Positions 14,032 through 21,877 of a DNA stretch of 28,904 bases are shown one piece after another. The translations under genes were made by a program, and so were the position numbers. Below the pieces are notes generated by a model that was not told where the DNA came from, ran no database searches, and was given only the letters and a program-made list of their open reading frames with translations. How positions within the stretch are numbered: position 1 is the first letter of the stretch; the number at the start of each line of letters is the position of its first letter. Origin of the DNA: JBOHRE01 sp050732635 (GTDB taxonomy: Bacteria; Gemmatimonadota; Gemmatimonadetes; Longimicrobiales; RSA9); the NCBI GenBank assembly GCA_050732635.1, contig JBOHRE010000037.1:1-28904 (forward strand), read 5' to 3'.

Positions 14032-15051
14032 ATGGACGGCCGAGGCCACGCCTGCATCGAGGTGTGGCGTGGCTCAATGGTCGAGTCCCGGCACCGCGTG
14101 GCCGTGGCGGTCGTGGATGCCGGTGGGCGTCTCCGTGCGCGCGCCGGCGCCGCGACCACGGTCACGTACGCCCGCTCGGCGCTGAAGCCGATCCAGGCGC
14201 TGCCGCTGATCGAGGATGGGGTCGCCGAGCGCTTCGGTCTGAGCGCGCGCGAGCTGGCCCTGTGCTGCGGCTCGCACGGCGGCGAGCTGATCCATGTCGA
14301 GGCGGCGGCGTCGATCCTGCGCAAGATCGGTGCTGATGAGACAGCCCTGGTCTGCGGCCCGCACGCGCCGCTGCACCCGGCCGCGGCGAAGGCGCTCGAA
14401 GCCGCGGGTCGATTGCCGCGGCGGCTGCACAACAACTGCTCCGGCAAGCACGCCGGCATGCTCGCGCTCGCGCGCCATCACGGCTGGAGCATGGCGGGCT
14501 ACGAGCAGGCGCAGCACCCGCTGCAGCAGCGAGTGCTCGACGAGGTCGCGCGCTGGTGTGGCGTACCGATCGACGAAATCGGCACGGCCGTGGACGGCTG
14601 CGGCGTGATCACCTTCGCGCTGTCGCTGCCGGCACTCGCGCGCAGCTTCGCGCTGCTCGCCGCGGGCGCGCGTCGCAGCGCCCAACCGTCCGCGGCGAGC
14701 GCGATCGTACGAGCGATGACGCGTTGCCCGGAATACGTCGGTGGGACCGAGCGGCTGTGCACCGAGCTCATACGCGTGACCGAAGGCCGCGTCTTCGCGA
14801 AGGTCGGCGCAGAAGGCGTCTACTGTGCCGGCGTGCCGGGAGCCGAGCTGGGAATCGCGCTGAAGATCGAAGATGGCGCACGCCGGGCCGCCGAACCCGC
14901 GCTGCTCGCCGTATTGCGCACGCTCGGGCTGCTGGCGCAGGAGGAGCTGGGTGAGCTGGGGCGCTTCGCCGAGCCGGACGTCGTCAACACGCGAGGTGAG
15001 CGCGTCGGCCGCGTGCGCGCCAGCCTGGAGCTGGAGGCAACCGATGGATGA
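14032..15051 (+). CDS. Class 3 (Rhizobium etli AnsA-type) asparaginase
   Basis: The enzyme should hydrolyse L-asparagine to aspartate and ammonia in the cytoplasm. Residues equivalent to the R. etli enzyme's catalytic and zinc-binding set are all present: the S-x-x-K pair in ARSALKPIQALP, the Cys and Lys in NNCSGKHAGM, the Cys in VDGCG, the Cys in ERLCTELI and the Lys in FAKVGAEGVY. ATG 14032 places the N-terminus at the same distance from the ESRH motif as in the rhizobial protein; ATG 14002, ten codons upstream, is possible. Neither has a visible Shine-Dalgarno. The stop overlaps the next gene by eight bases. Its family is unrelated to the E. coli therapeutic-type enzymes. Confidence 0.9.
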   Translation: MDGRGHACIEVWRGSMVESRHRVAVAVVDAGGRLRARAGAATTVTYARSALKPIQALPLIEDGVAERFGLSARELALCCGSHGGELIHVEAAASILRKIGADETALVCGPHAPLHPAAAKALEAAGRLPRRLHNNCSGKHAGMLALARHHGWSMAGYEQAQHPLQQRVLDEVARWCGVPIDEIGTAVDGCGVITFALSLPALARSFALLAAGARRSAQPSAASAIVRAMTRCPEYVGGTERLCTELIRVTEGRVFAKVGAEGVYCAGVPGAELGIALKIEDGARRAAEPALLAVLRTLGLLAQEELGELGRFAEPDVVNTRGERVGRVRASLELEATDG

Positions 15052-15691
15052 CGCGCTTCGAGCCCTCATCGTGCTGTCCGTGGCATTGGGTCGTGGCGGC
15101 CGCGATTGTGTGGCCCACGCGTTGGACCGGGCGGCGGCGAGCGCGCCGCGTGAGGCGATCGAGGAAGCGCTGCTGCAGAGCTATCTGTTCATCGGCTACC
15201 CGGCCGCACTGAACGCCATTGCAACTTGGCGGGAACGGAGCGGTGCGCCGCCGCCCGCGCCGGCGGAGGACGCATGGGCTGCCTGGCTGGCGCGTGGCGA
15301 GCAGACCTGCGAGCGCGTCTATGGGGGTCAGTACGACAAGCTCCGGCGCAACGTCGCCGCGCTGCACCCCGACCTGGAGCGGTGGATGCTGGTCGAGGGC
15401 TACGGCAAGGTGCTGGCGCGGCCGGGGCTGGATCTTGCCGCGCGCGAGCTGTGTGTTGCTGCGTTGCTCGCGGCGCAGGACGCGGCGCCGCAGCTCCACG
15501 CGCACCTGCGCGGCGCGCTGAACGCCGGTGCGCCGGTGGAGGCGGTGGAAGCGGCCGTCGCATGCATGACGGAGGAGCTTCCGGCCGAGCGCTCGACGAC
15601 GCTCCAGCTCACCTGGAGCCACGTGTTGTCGCGCTGGCAGAGCAAGCGGCTCGAGACGCCGGCGCAACGGCGCGGGCCCGGTGAATCCTGA
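15044..15691 (+). CDS. Carboxymuconolactone decarboxylase-like (AhpD fold) protein
   Basis: This 215-residue helical protein has two regions that look like carboxymuconolactone-decarboxylase domains: AIEEALLQSYLFIGYPAALN (about 45-64) and LDLAARELCVAALLAAQDA (about 128-146) followed by HLRGALNAGAPVEAVEAAV. That second pattern, 'L...RELC..A.L', is the strongest. There is no CxxC pair, so an AhpD-like thiol peroxidase role is not supported. It overlaps the asparaginase gene by eight bases and precedes obg by 18. Function is unknown; a role linked to either neighbour is possible but not shown. The last 20 residues are charged and probably disordered. Confidence 0.75.
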   Translation: MDDALRALIVLSVALGRGGRDCVAHALDRAAASAPREAIEEALLQSYLFIGYPAALNAIATWRERSGAPPPAPAEDAWAAWLARGEQTCERVYGGQYDKLRRNVAALHPDLERWMLVEGYGKVLARPGLDLAARELCVAALLAAQDAAPQLHAHLRGALNAGAPVEAVEAAVACMTEELPAERSTTLQLTWSHVLSRWQSKRLETPAQRRGPGES

Positions 15692-15709
15692 GCAGCAAGG
15701 GCGGCAGCG

Positions 15710-16735
15710 GTGTTCGTCGATCAGGCGGTCATTGACGTCGAGGGTGGAACGGGTGGCTCCGGTGCCGAAGCGTTCCGGCGCGAGACATTCGTGCCGCGGG
15801 GCGGGCCGTCTGGCGGCGACGGCGGGCGGGGCGGCGATGTCCTGCTGCGGGCCGACCCGCAGCTCACGACGCTGCTGGATTACCGCTACCAGACGCTCTA
15901 TCGGGCGGAGCGCGGACAGCATGGTATGGGGAAGAACCGGACCGGCCGGAGCGGTGCGGACCTGGTGCTGCGGGTGCCACCGGGTACGGTCGTGCGCATC
16001 GCCGAGACGGGTGAGCCGCTGGGCGAGCTGACCGAACCGGACAGCGAGCTGGTCGTGGCACGCGGTGGCCGCGGTGGGCGTGGCAATGCGGCATTCGCGT
16101 CACCCACGAATCGGGCTCCGCGTGAGTGGGAGCCGGGGGAGGAGGGTGAGCGTCGGCGCATCGCCCTCGAGCTGAAGCTGATCGCCGACGTGGGCCTGGT
16201 GGGCCTGCCGAACGCGGGCAAGTCGACGCTGCTCGCCGCGGTCTCGGCCGCGCGACCGAAGATCGCAGACTACCCGTTCACGACGCTGACGCCGAACCTG
16301 GGTGTAGTTCCGCTGTCCGGACATCGCAGCTTCGTGGTCGCAGACATTCCGGGCATCATCGAGGGCGCGCACGAGGGGCGCGGGCTCGGGCTGCGCTTTC
16401 TGCGCCACATCGAGCGAACGCGCACGCTCGCGTTCCTCATCGCTGCGGATTCGAGCGACGTCCAGGGCGAGTACGAGCTGCTGCGGGCGGAGATCGCGGC
16501 GCACTCGCAGGAGCTGAGCCGCAAGCCGCACTGCGTCGTGATCACCAAATCGGATCTGCTCGCGTCCGACCAGCCGCGCCCGCGGGTGCATGCACCGGAG
16601 TCGTGGGCCCACTTCGTCATCTCGGCGGTCGCGCGGCGCGAGCTGGACGCGTTTCTGGAGGCCCTCTGGGGTAGGGTCGATGCCGAGCGCGAAGCGGCGG
16701 AGGCCCCCACGGATCGCGCAGGGTGGGTGCAGTGA
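15710..16735 (+). CDS. obg: GTPase Obg/CgtA
   Basis: Obg is a late 50S assembly and stress-linked GTPase. The glycine-rich N-terminal Obg domain (residues 1-155) is clear, with EAFRRETFVPRGGPSGGDGG and RGGRGGRGNAAF. The G domain follows: G1 GLPNAGKST (165-173), G3 DIPGIIEGAHEG, G4 TKSD and G5 SAV. The G4 motif is TKSD rather than the commoner NKxD. At 341 residues it lacks the C-terminal OCT domain seen in Bacillus-like forms. The start is GTG 15710, 18 bases after the preceding stop; the GTG of dprA overlaps the obg stop as GTGA. Position next to rpmE/prfA-type genes fits a translation cluster. Confidence 0.97.
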   Translation: MFVDQAVIDVEGGTGGSGAEAFRRETFVPRGGPSGGDGGRGGDVLLRADPQLTTLLDYRYQTLYRAERGQHGMGKNRTGRSGADLVLRVPPGTVVRIAETGEPLGELTEPDSELVVARGGRGGRGNAAFASPTNRAPREWEPGEEGERRRIALELKLIADVGLVGLPNAGKSTLLAAVSAARPKIADYPFTTLTPNLGVVPLSGHRSFVVADIPGIIEGAHEGRGLGLRFLRHIERTRTLAFLIAADSSDVQGEYELLRAEIAAHSQELSRKPHCVVITKSDLLASDQPRPRVHAPESWAHFVISAVARRELDAFLEALWGRVDAEREAAEAPTDRAGWVQ

Positions 16736-17913
16736 CCGGCGAGCGCGAGGTGCCGACCCCGGCGCTCCCGACCGCAGCGGAGGAGGTTCGAGCGCTGCTG
16801 CAGCTGCGGCTGTTGCCGGGCGTGGGCGAGGTGACGATCACGCGCCTGCTGAAGCGCTACGGCAGACCGAGCCAGGCGCTGCGCGCGTCACGCGCAGAGC
16901 TGGGCGACGCCGCCGTTCGCGCACGTGACTCCGCGCGCATTCTGCGCCGACTCGACCGGATCCTGGATCTGAACGCCACCGGGCCGTCGCGGCTGATCCT
17001 CTGGGGAGCCGCCGACTACCCGAGCCGGTTTCGCCAGCTCCACGTGCCGCCGCTCGCCCTGTGGGCGCAGGGCCGGCTCGAGCTGGCCGAGCAGCGGTGT
17101 GTGGCGGTGGTCGGCTCGCGGCGGCACACGGCCTACGGTGCCGACTCGGCACGTCGCTTCGCCGAGGAGCTCGCGCGAGCCGGACTGGTTGTGGTCAGCG
17201 GTCTTGCCCGCGGCATCGACGGCCATGCGCACCGCGCGGCGTTGTCGATCGGCGGTGCGACGCTCGCCGTGCTCGGCTGCGGCATCGACGTGCGCTACCC
17301 GGCCGAACACCAGCAGTTGCAGGCGCGGATCGGCGAGGAGGGGCTATTGCTCAGCGAGTTCGAGCCCGGCACACCACCGCTCGGCTTCAACTTCCCGCGG
17401 CGTAACCGGCTGATGGCGGCACTGGCCGAAGCGATCGTGGTCATCGAGGCAATGGCGAAGAGCGGCGCGATCGTCACGGCCGACCACGGGCTGGCAATCG
17501 GGCGTGACGTCTTCGTCGTGCCCGGTCCGATCGGCAGGCTGACCAGCGCGGGGAGCAACGCGTTGCTGAGCGAAGGTGCCGCGCCGGTGTGCGACCCGCG
17601 AGAGGTGTTCGCTGCGCTGCACTTGATGCCACCAGCGCCGCGCCGGCACCGTGGGATCCGGCACGATGGCTCGCGACGACGTCGGCCGGAGGCTGCGCCC
17701 GCGGATGGGCCGGCGCCAGCACCGGTACCGCCGCCCGGACTGACGGCCGCCGCGCTGCGCATGTGGCACCTGCTCGAGCCGGAGCCGCAGCATATCGATG
17801 CGCTGGCCGCGGCCGCAGCGCTCGGCAGTCCGGGTGCGCTGAGCGCCGTGCTCGAGCTCGAGTTGCGGGGCGCGGCGCGGCAACTTCCCGGGCAGCGTTA
17901 CATGCGGGTGTGA
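16732..17913 (+). CDS. dprA: DNA-processing protein DprA
   Basis: DprA loads RecA onto incoming single-stranded DNA during natural transformation. A helical/SAM-like region comes first (residues 15-100, LLPGVGEVTITRLLKRYG), then the Rossmann-like core with VVGSRRHTAYG, GLARGIDGHAHRAAL, LSEFEPGTPPLGFNFPRRNR and EAMAKSGAIVTADHGLAIG. The C-terminal 57 residues (LTAAALRMWHLLEPEPQHID...) form the winged-helix domain found in many DprA proteins. A basic, Pro/Arg-rich linker separates the two. GTG 16732 overlaps the obg stop; GTG 16723 is an alternative. Its presence hints at transformation ability or recombination repair, but no com genes are visible here. Confidence 0.96.
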   Translation: MTGEREVPTPALPTAAEEVRALLQLRLLPGVGEVTITRLLKRYGRPSQALRASRAELGDAAVRARDSARILRRLDRILDLNATGPSRLILWGAADYPSRFRQLHVPPLALWAQGRLELAEQRCVAVVGSRRHTAYGADSARRFAEELARAGLVVVSGLARGIDGHAHRAALSIGGATLAVLGCGIDVRYPAEHQQLQARIGEEGLLLSEFEPGTPPLGFNFPRRNRLMAALAEAIVVIEAMAKSGAIVTADHGLAIGRDVFVVPGPIGRLTSAGSNALLSEGAAPVCDPREVFAALHLMPPAPRRHRGIRHDGSRRRRPEAAPADGPAPAPVPPPGLTAAALRMWHLLEPEPQHIDALAAAAALGSPGALSAVLELELRGAARQLPGQRYMRV

Positions 17914-17955
17914 GGGCCCGCGATCCTGCCGCCGCCGCCGGGGTAGCAGTCCACC

Positions 17956-19086
17956 GTGAAACCCGCGCACCTCTACATCCACGTCCCGTTCTGCCTGCGT
18001 CGGTGCAGTTACTGCGACTTCGCCGTCACCGCGACGCGCGAGCCGCCCATCGCTGCGTGGCTCGATACGCTCGGCGACGAGCTGGCGAGTTTGCTGCGCA
18101 GCCGACATTGGGATCGGCTCGAGCTGGAGACGGTCTATATCGGCGGCGGCACGCCATCGCTGCTGGGAACCGGAGCGATGGCCGAGCTGCGGGCGCGCGT
18201 GCAGCGGCTGGTCGACCTGCGCCGGGATCTCGAGTGGACCGCCGAGGCGAACCCGGAGACGTTGACGCCCGAGCTAGCCGACGACTGGGCTGCCGCAGGC
18301 GTCAACCGCGTCAGTCTGGGTGCGCAGACATTTCATGAGCCTGCGCTGCGTTGGATGGGACGCCTGCATGGAGTCGAGGGCCCGGGTCGCGCGGTCCAGG
18401 CTGCCCGTGCCGCCGGCATCGGCAACATCAGTCTCGACCTGATCTTCGCGCTGCCGGCGCGACTCGGCCGGGACTGGGCGGCGGACCTGGAACGCACGCT
18501 CGAGCTCGCGCCGTCCCACGTCTCACTCTACGGCCTCACGGCCGAGGAGGCGACGCCGCTGGGACGCTGGGTGCGCAGTGGCCGCGAGCAGCTGCCCGCC
18601 GAGGAAGCCTACGAGACCGAGTACCTGCTCGCCGCCGAACGCTTCGCGGCGGCCGGGTTCGAGCACTACGAGGTCTCGAATTTTGCGCGGCCCGGGCTAC
18701 GCTCGCGCCACAACACGGCGTACTGGACGGGTGCGCCGTATGTCGGGCTCGGCCCGGGTGCGCACTCCTATCTTCCGCCCGCACGCTGGTGGAACCTGCG
18801 CGACTGGGAGGCGTACCGCACGGCGGCAGCAACGGGTTCGCCGACCCGGGCCGGCGAGGAGCGGGTCGAGCACGACGCCGAGCGGCTGGAGAAGGTGTGG
18901 CTCGGCCTGCGGTCCGACGCGGGTCTGCCCCTGGCCACGCTCGACCCCGACGCGCGCGAGCTGCTAGCCGACTGGACGAGAGCCGGCTGGGCAGATGTGG
19001 GCGCGGAGCGCCTTCGCCTAACACCTCGCGGTTGGCTCCTGCTCGATCGGCTGGCACTCGAGCTGGTGCATGCGCCCAGCGCTTGA
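17956..19086 (+). CDS. hemW: Radical SAM heme chaperone HemW
   Basis: The N-terminus YIHVPFCLRRCSYCDFAV holds the CxxxCxxC iron-sulfur site (C13, C17, C20) of the radical SAM fold, followed by YIGGGTPSLLG and EANPETLTPE. The segment RHNTAYWTGAPYVGLGPGAHS is specific to HemW, which separates it from the coproporphyrinogen dehydrogenase HemN; HemN has an additional cysteine after the motif. HemW binds heme and is thought to insert it into respiratory proteins. At 376 residues it has normal length. GTG 17956 starts 42 bases after dprA. It is probably co-transcribed with hrcA 54 bases downstream. Confidence 0.95.
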   Translation: MKPAHLYIHVPFCLRRCSYCDFAVTATREPPIAAWLDTLGDELASLLRSRHWDRLELETVYIGGGTPSLLGTGAMAELRARVQRLVDLRRDLEWTAEANPETLTPELADDWAAAGVNRVSLGAQTFHEPALRWMGRLHGVEGPGRAVQAARAAGIGNISLDLIFALPARLGRDWAADLERTLELAPSHVSLYGLTAEEATPLGRWVRSGREQLPAEEAYETEYLLAAERFAAAGFEHYEVSNFARPGLRSRHNTAYWTGAPYVGLGPGAHSYLPPARWWNLRDWEAYRTAAATGSPTRAGEERVEHDAERLEKVWLGLRSDAGLPLATLDPDARELLADWTRAGWADVGAERLRLTPRGWLLLDRLALELVHAPSA

Positions 19087-19140
19087 CCCGGCTCGAGCGC
19101 CGCGGACACATTCTGCGGCTGTTCTGTCCTCGACCAACAC

Positions 19141-20208
19141 GTGAAGATGCGTGAAGATTTCCAGCTCAGCGACCGCGAACGCGATGTGCTCGAGGCGGTG
19201 ATCCGGAGCTTCGTCGATTCGGCGGAGCCCGCCGGCAGCCGCACGGTCGCGCGCAGGTTCCCGTTGGGCATCTCGGCCGCGACGGTGCGCAACACCATGG
19301 CCGACCTCGAGGAGAAGGGATTCCTGTATCACCCGCATACCTCGGCGGGCCGCATTCCGACCGACCGCGCCTACCGCTACTACGTCGATGGTCTGATGCG
19401 GCCGGTGCGGCTCAGCGTCGCCCAGGAGCGGCGGCTGCGCCACGAGCTGGGCGCGGCCGAACCGCCCGCATTGGAACGACTGCTGCGGCGCTGCGCGCAG
19501 GCATTGGGCCTCGTGTCGGGTGAGCTCGGCCTGGCGATGAACCCGGGGCTGGACGAGGCCGTGCTCGAAAAGCTCGAGCTGATCAGCGCCGCACCGGAGA
19601 AGGTCCTGCTGGTGCTGACGCTGCGCAGCGGCACGATTCGCACCGTCTACATCGATCTGCCGGGAACGGTCCCGGCCGAGACGCTGCACGCGGTGAGCGC
19701 CGTCTTGAACGAGCGACTCGCGGGCCAGACGCTGCGCGAGATCCGTGGCAGCCTGCCCGAGCGCCTGCGCGATACGGGCCTGGCCGATGAAGCCGCACAC
19801 GGGCTGCTCAACATATTCCTGCAATCGGGTGACGACCTCTTCGAGGCGAATCCGCCGGTCGACGAGCAGGTCCATCTCGGTCGCACCAGTGTGCTGGCCG
19901 CGCAACCGGAGTTTGCCAGCGGAACGCAGCTGAAGAGTCTGATCGAGCTGACCGAGCAGCGCGACCTGTTTGCGAGAATGCTCAACCACCGGTCGCGGCA
20001 AGCGCCGCTCGAGGTCACGATCGGCCGGGAGCACGGACGACCGGAACTGAGCCCGTTCACGCTCGTCACATCGCACTATCAGAGCGGCAATCTGAGTGGC
20101 GTCATCGGCGTGATCGGGCCGACCCGTATGCCCTACGAGCGAGTCGTCGCCATCGTCGACGCCGCGAGCAAACTGGTCTCCGAGCTGCTCGACTCCGCCA
20201 CATCCTGA
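19141..20208 (+). CDS. hrcA: Heat-inducible transcriptional repressor HrcA
   Basis: HrcA binds CIRCE operators and represses chaperone genes until heat stress. The N-terminal winged helix is visible as LSDRERDVLEAVIRSFVDSA followed by GISAATVRNTMADLEEKGFL and the signature HTSAGRIPTDRAYRYYVD. The C-terminal GAF-like domain contains SVLAAQPEFASG-type and TLVTSHYQSGNLSGVIGVIGPTRMPYERV blocks, the latter typical of HrcA. The start is GTG 19141 or ATG 19147. The stop is six bases before dnaJ. I found no CIRCE (TTAGCACTC-N9-GAGTGCTAA) in the 54 bases upstream or elsewhere in the window. Confidence 0.96.
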   Translation: MKMREDFQLSDRERDVLEAVIRSFVDSAEPAGSRTVARRFPLGISAATVRNTMADLEEKGFLYHPHTSAGRIPTDRAYRYYVDGLMRPVRLSVAQERRLRHELGAAEPPALERLLRRCAQALGLVSGELGLAMNPGLDEAVLEKLELISAAPEKVLLVLTLRSGTIRTVYIDLPGTVPAETLHAVSAVLNERLAGQTLREIRGSLPERLRDTGLADEAAHGLLNIFLQSGDDLFEANPPVDEQVHLGRTSVLAAQPEFASGTQLKSLIELTEQRDLFARMLNHRSRQAPLEVTIGREHGRPELSPFTLVTSHYQSGNLSGVIGVIGPTRMPYERVVAIVDAASKLVSELLDSATS

Positions 20209-20214
20209 GAACGC

Positions 20215-21360
20215 ATGCGTGATTACTATGAGATCCTCGGCATCGCGCGTGACGCAGACGCCGAGACCATAAAGAAGGCGTACCGCAAGCTGGCGCTGCA
20301 GTACCATCCGGACCGCAACTCGGGCTCGGGTGAGGCCGCCGAGCAGTTCCGCGAAGCGACCGAGGCGTACGAGGTCTTGAAGGACGCCGAGAAGCGAGCC
20401 GCATACGACCGCTACGGTCACGCCGGTGTGCGTGGCGCCGGCGCAGGGAGTGGCGGGTTCGGCTTCGATTTCGCCGACGCGCTGAACATCTTCATGCGCG
20501 ATTTCGGCGGCTTCGGCCTCGACGACCTGTTCAGCGGGCGCCGCAGCCACGGCGGCGGGCCCCGCAAAGGCGCCGATCTGCGGATCTCCGTACCGCTGAC
20601 ACTGCAGGAGGTCGCGAGCGGGGTTCGCAAGAAGCTGCGCGTGCGCGTACTCGAGCATTGCGAGACGTGTCGCGGCAGCGGGGCGGCGGCCGGTACTGCG
20701 CCGCAACGGTGCAGCACGTGCGGCGGCGCAGGCGAGGTGCGTCGGGTGCAGCGGTCGGTTCTGGGCCAGATGGTCACGGTCACAGCCTGCCCGCAGTGCG
20801 GTGGCCAGGGCGAGGTGATCGAGAAGCCGTGTGCGGCGTGCGCCGGGCGTGGTGTGCAGGCGCAGGACCGCACGCTGGATGTCGACGTGCCTGCCGGCGT
20901 TTCGAGCGGCGATTACATCACGTTGCGAGGCAAGGGCAATGTCGGCGATCGCAACGGCATGCGGGGCGACATCCTGGTCGTACTGGAGGAGCAGGAGGAT
21001 CCGCGGTTCGTGCGCGAGGGCGCCGACCTGATCTACGATCTGCCGCTCACGTTCACGCAGGCGGCGCTGGGTGCCGAGGTCGAGGTCCCCACCGTGAACG
21101 GCACCATGCGCTTGAAGATCCCGCAGGGTACACAGTCTGGCCGGCTGCTGCGCATGCGGGGCCGCGGGCTGCCGCACCTGCGCGGCGGCGGGCAGGGTGA
21201 CCAGATCGTGCGGGTGCTCGTCTGGGTCCCCACGGAGCTCACGCGTGAGCAGGAAGACGTTCTGCGCCGACTCGCCGAGGTCGAAGCGCCTGTGCCGGAC
21301 GTGGCAGGTCGCGACTCGCGCGGCTTCTGGACCAAGGTACGCGAGGCCTTCAGCGCCTGA
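20215..21360 (+). CDS. dnaJ: Chaperone protein DnaJ
   Basis: DnaJ delivers substrates to DnaK and stimulates its ATPase. The J domain carries HPD at residues 31-33. A glycine/phenylalanine-rich stretch follows (about 73-120), shorter than in E. coli. Four CxxCxGxG-type repeats start at C149, C166, C192 and C206, forming two zinc sites. The C-terminal substrate-binding domain has VEVPTVNGTMRLKIPQGTQS. The 381 residues make a full type I protein. It lies directly after hrcA, without grpE or dnaK, which is an uncommon arrangement; those genes are presumably elsewhere. Confidence 0.97.
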   Translation: MRDYYEILGIARDADAETIKKAYRKLALQYHPDRNSGSGEAAEQFREATEAYEVLKDAEKRAAYDRYGHAGVRGAGAGSGGFGFDFADALNIFMRDFGGFGLDDLFSGRRSHGGGPRKGADLRISVPLTLQEVASGVRKKLRVRVLEHCETCRGSGAAAGTAPQRCSTCGGAGEVRRVQRSVLGQMVTVTACPQCGGQGEVIEKPCAACAGRGVQAQDRTLDVDVPAGVSSGDYITLRGKGNVGDRNGMRGDILVVLEEQEDPRFVREGADLIYDLPLTFTQAALGAEVEVPTVNGTMRLKIPQGTQSGRLLRMRGRGLPHLRGGGQGDQIVRVLVWVPTELTREQEDVLRRLAEVEAPVPDVAGRDSRGFWTKVREAFSA

Positions 21361-21414
21361 GCTGCCGCGGGAACGTCGCTTGCATTTCACGCGAGCCGAT
21401 AGTTCCGCACAACC

Positions 21415-21420
21415 GGAGGA
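21415..21420 (+). promoter_or_regulatory. Shine-Dalgarno GGAGGA for the gene after dnaJ
   Basis: GGAGGA ends four bases before GTG 21425, so GGAGG has the ideal five-base spacing. It is the strongest support for a real gene starting there. Confidence 0.75.
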
Positions 21421-21424
21421 CGAG

Positions 21425-21877
21425 GTGGGCCTCGAAGAGCAGCACGGAGCCGCACGGGCGCTGGGCGCCCGTCCATGCCTGAGGCAGCGCGCGAGCGTGC
21501 TGGCGCGAGAGACGCCATTGCCGCGGCGCCACAACGAGATCGTGCCGTGGGCAGTCGATGAGCTCGGCATCAGCGGCGAGTTCGCCGTGCTCGCTTACGA
21601 CATCGCTCGCCAGGAAGGGCTCGAGCCCGCGCTGCTGTTCGAGCTGGTCCGCTGCGGTGTCGCCATCCGCGAAGCCGATACGCCGGACGTGCCGAGCCTC
21701 GAGCCCACACCGCCCGAATGGCTGCAGCGGGCTCCGGATCCTGCGGCAGCGCGTCGCGAATGGCGGCTGCGCGCGAGCGCACGGCGGCTGCGTGCGCTGG
21801 TCGAGGATCGCGGCTCGGCGTCGGCTGGGCTCGAGGCGTTCGCCTCGCTCGACGACGTCGAGGAGGTCGCCTACTGA
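21425..21877 (+). CDS. Unrecognised 150-residue protein downstream of dnaJ
   Basis: I do not recognise a family. From GTG 21425 the first 36 residues are basic and Arg/Ala-rich; the rest is predicted helical, with an acidic-hydrophobic stretch (VDELGISGEFAVLAYDIARQ), then LEPALLFELVRCGVAIREAD and an Arg-rich helix ending in DDVEEVAY. The start is supported by a strong Shine-Dalgarno with five-base spacing. It lies 64 bases after dnaJ on the same strand, so may be co-transcribed with hrcA-dnaJ. The stop region overlaps that of the opposing kinase gene by seven bases. It does not show the MerR-like helix-turn-helix of the CbpM modulator. A DnaJ-related role is speculation from position. Confidence 0.7.
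   Translation: MGLEEQHGAARALGARPCLRQRASVLARETPLPRRHNEIVPWAVDELGISGEFAVLAYDIARQEGLEPALLFELVRCGVAIREADTPDVPSLEPTPPEWLQRAPDPAAARREWRLRASARRLRALVEDRGSASAGLEAFASLDDVEEVAY

Noticed and set aside
19083..19111. Sigma-70 promoter for hrcA (TTGACC with a downstream -10)
   Set aside because: TTGACC is a reasonable -35, but nothing at 17-18 bases matches TATAAT better than three of six, and the word overlaps the hemW stop codon.
19018..21570. 850-codon minus-strand open frame
   Set aside because: It is antisense to hrcA and dnaJ, its translation shows no domain, and it is Arg/His/Gln-rich, as expected for a shadow frame in high-G+C DNA.
21425..21877. CbpM-like DnaJ modulator
   Set aside because: Position fits, but no MerR-type helix-turn-helix or other CbpM motif is visible, so the name is not justified.
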